Shown here: positions 13,186 to 14,915 of the stretch, piece after piece | How positions within the stretch are numbered: position 1 is the stretch's first letter | Layout of the letters: every line of letters starts with the position of its first letter | Origin: Planctomycetaceae bacterium | GTDB lineage: Bacteria; Planctomycetota; Phycisphaerae; Phycisphaerales; SM1A02 | Assembly (NCBI GenBank): GCA_947474205.1 | Contig: CANJIC010000022.1 | Coordinates: forward strand, 1-14,915 | Length of the DNA: 14,915 nucleotides | Direction: 5' to 3' | Position numbers and translations under genes: made by a program | Notes under the pieces: generated by a model | What the model was told of the DNA's origin: nothing | Seen by the model: the letters and a program-made list of their open reading frames with translations, nothing else | Databases searched by the model: none

Positions 13186-14915
13186 CGTGTGGCCGGCATT
13201 GATCGAGTCACGGTTGAAGTTCGATAGCACTCAAGCACATCGCCCGCCTTGATGTCGTTGTAGCCAACAATCTTCATGCCGCATTCCATGCCGGCGCGCA
13301 CTTCTTTGGCGTCGTCCTTGATGCGTTTGAGTTGCTCCAGTCGGCGGTCCTTCTCAATCACAATGCCATCGCGCGTGACGCGGATTTGCGCGTTGCGCTC
13401 CACCACGCCATCGGTGACATAGCAACCAGCGATCATGCCAACCTTGGAAATCTTGAACACCTCGCGCACTTCGGCGTGGCCCAGAACTTCCAACTTAATT
13501 TCCGGCGTCAACAAGCCGCTGGCGGCCTGGGTGACATCGTCCACCAACTCATAAATGACTTCATACAGCCGAATTTCAACGTTTTTACGTTCCGCCAACG
13601 CGCGCGCCTTGCTGCTGCTGGTGACATTGAAACCAAGAATAATGGAGCCCGTGGCCTCGGCCAAAGAGACATCGCTTTCATTAATGCCGCCCACCGCGGA
13701 GTGGCGAACATTCACCGCGACCTCGTCGGTCTTGATCTTGCCCAGAACGGTGCGCAGCGTTTCCATGCTGCCTTGCACATCGGCCTTCACAAGAAGACCA
13801 AGCTCCTTCACTTGCTCCTTGCCCATGTGCTCAAAGATGTTGTCAAGCGTGATCTTTGGCGCCGCAAGTTCGCGCTCGCGCTCAATGCGACGGCGCTCAT
13901 GCGCGGCGTCCTCGGCGTCTGGCAAACTTTTCACGCAGAAGAATTTATCGCCCGCGTCCGGCATCATGTCAATGCCGCTGATGGCGACCGGCGTGCTTGG
14001 GCCAGCTGAATCAACGCGCTGACCCTTGTCGTTGACAAGATCGCGCACGCGACCAAAGGCGCGGCCAATGACAACGAAGTCGCTGCGATTTAAAGTTCCT
14101 TCTTGCACGATCAAGCGCGCGACTGCGCCGCGGCCTTCTTCAAGCTGCGCCTCCAACACGGTGCCTTGCGCCAAACCCTTGTAATCCGCCTTCAAACCAA
14201 GCAATTCCGCTTGGTAATCAAGCACATCCAGCAACTCTTGAATGCCCGTGTTCTTGGCGGCGCTGGTCTTGATCACTTCAGTTGAACCGCCCCACTCCAC
14301 CGGATTCAATCCGTGCTCGGCGAGTTGTCCATTAATGCGCTGGATATTTTTCTCCGTGGCTTCCGGCTTATCAATTTTATTCAGCGCCACAACAATCGGA
14401 ACACCCGCGGCCTTGGCGTGGTTGATGCTCTCAACACTTTGCGGCATGACGCCGTCGTCCGCGGCAATGACCAACACAACAATGTCGGTGACCTTGGCGC
14501 CGCGCGCGCGCATGTTGGTGAATGCCTCGTGGCCCGGCGTGTCAATAAATGTGATGACGCGATCTTGATCGCCGGCCTTGACCGGAGTTTGAAACGCGCT
14601 GGTGGCCTGCGTAATTCCGCCGGCCTCGCCCGCGGCAACGTTGGCGTTGCGAATGCGGTCAAGCAAACTTGTCTTGCCGTGATCAACGTGGCCCATGATG
14701 GTGACCACGGGACTGCGCGGACGCTCATCGCTGCGCACGCGTTCCTTGAATCCAGCTTCGATAATGTCCGCGGCGCTGCGCGCCTCTTCGATCACCAATT
14801 CAATGTCAAACTCAAGCATGGTTTCAAGCGCTTGATCGGAGGTGATCACGCTGTTAATTGTGGCTGTTGTGCCCTTCATAAAGAGCTTTTTCAGAATGTC
14901 GCCGGCCTTCACGCC
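13182..14915 (-). CDS. infB: Translation initiation factor IF-2 (5' end outside window)
   Basis: GTPase that brings initiator tRNA to the ribosome and promotes subunit joining. About 577 residues are visible, and the reading frame runs off the window edge, so the N-terminal region is missing. Counting from the Met codon position at 14912, the IF-2 N-domain end ([12 protein letters not shown]) is followed by the G domain. It shows G1 GHVDHGKTS (74-82), switch I GGITQ (98-102), G3 DTPGH (124-128), G4 NKID (178-181) and G5 SAAK (217-220). Domains II-IV follow, including [26 protein letters not shown] and the initiator-tRNA-binding end [18 protein letters not shown]. Position 103-105 after GGITQ reads A-T-S where most IF-2 have H-I-G. 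The stop overlaps the rbfA start. Confidence 0.97.
   Translation of the reverse strand, partial: GVKAGDILKKLFMKGTTATINSVITSDQALETMLEFDIELVIEEARSAADIIEAGFKERVRSDERPRSPVVTIMGHVDHGKTSLLDRIRNANVAAGEAGGITQATSAFQTPVKAGDQDRVITFIDTPGHEAFTNMRARGAKVTDIVVLVIAADDGVMPQSVESINHAKAAGVPIVVALNKIDKPEATEKNIQRINGQLAEHGLNPVEWGGSTEVIKTSAAKNTGIQELLDVLDYQAELLGLKADYKGLAQGTVLEAQLEEGRGAVARLIVQEGTLNRSDFVVIGRAFGRVRDLVNDKGQRVDSAGPSTPVAISGIDMMPDAGDKFFCVKSLPDAEDAAHERRRIERERELAAPKITLDNIFEHMGKEQVKELGLLVKADVQGSMETLRTVLGKIKTDEVAVNVRHSAVGGINESDVSLAEATGSIILGFNVTSSSKARALAERKNVEIRLYEVIYELVDDVTQAASGLLTPEIKLEVLGHAEVREVFKISKVGMIAGCYVTDGVVERNAQIRVTRDGIVIEKDRRLEQLKRIKDDAKEVRAGMECGMKIVGYNDIKAGDVLECYRTSTVTRSMPATR

Noticed and set aside
14910..14912. 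GTG at the window end as the infB start
   Set aside because: The frame stays open to the last base and the encoded segment corresponds to the middle of IF-2, so this is an internal valine codon.

Overview
The window is a bacterial chromosomal segment of moderate GC content (about 50-55% by eye), dense with housekeeping genes. Nearly all of it is coded on the minus strand. I see no transposase, integrase, phage gene, tRNA, rRNA or CRISPR array. The protein sequences (polyprenyl synthetase, a very long exported TPR protein, an IF-2 with an unusual switch I, an NADP-Icd with a large insertion) and the weak Shine-Dalgarno signals at many starts suggest a Planctomycetota bacterium, possibly Phycisphaerae. 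That is an inference from recalled family resemblance, not a search result.

Layout from low to high coordinate: (1) 1-592, minus: the N-terminal half of an IscS-type cysteine desulfurase, cut by the window edge. (2) 593-819: a divergent intergenic region with three small inverted repeats. (3) 820-1683, plus: panC, the only plus-strand gene. Its last coding bases are repeated just after its stop codon. (4) 1848-6085, minus: icd, then a TVP38/VTT membrane protein (15-nt gap), a SAM methyltransferase with a basic tail (12-nt gap) and a polyprenyl diphosphate synthase (62-nt gap), probably one transcription unit. (5) 6149-11986, minus: an exported 1189-residue TPR protein, yebC (TAATG coupling) and, 4 nt on, a lipoprotein with two tandem-repeat blocks. 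(6) 11995-14915, minus: infB (N-terminus outside the window), rbfA (ATGA coupling), an 84-nt AT-rich gap, and a divergent HhH-GPD/endonuclease III-like protein that runs 8 nt ahead of the TPR gene.

Region 6 plus yebC has a translation flavour (IF-2, RbfA, YebC). Region 4 combines the TCA cycle, isoprenoid-chain synthesis and membrane functions. The most distinctive object is the lipoprotein at 6149-7690. It is a lipobox-anchored protein whose small unknown domain is followed by 27 exact hexapeptides of type V-x-V-A-E-P (acidic), then 8 octapeptides of type S-K-P-K-S-A-P-I (basic), then a PPP-containing tail. This resembles the acidic-then-basic proline linker of TonB in general plan. It lies directly downstream of yebC, whose family has been linked to translation through polyproline.
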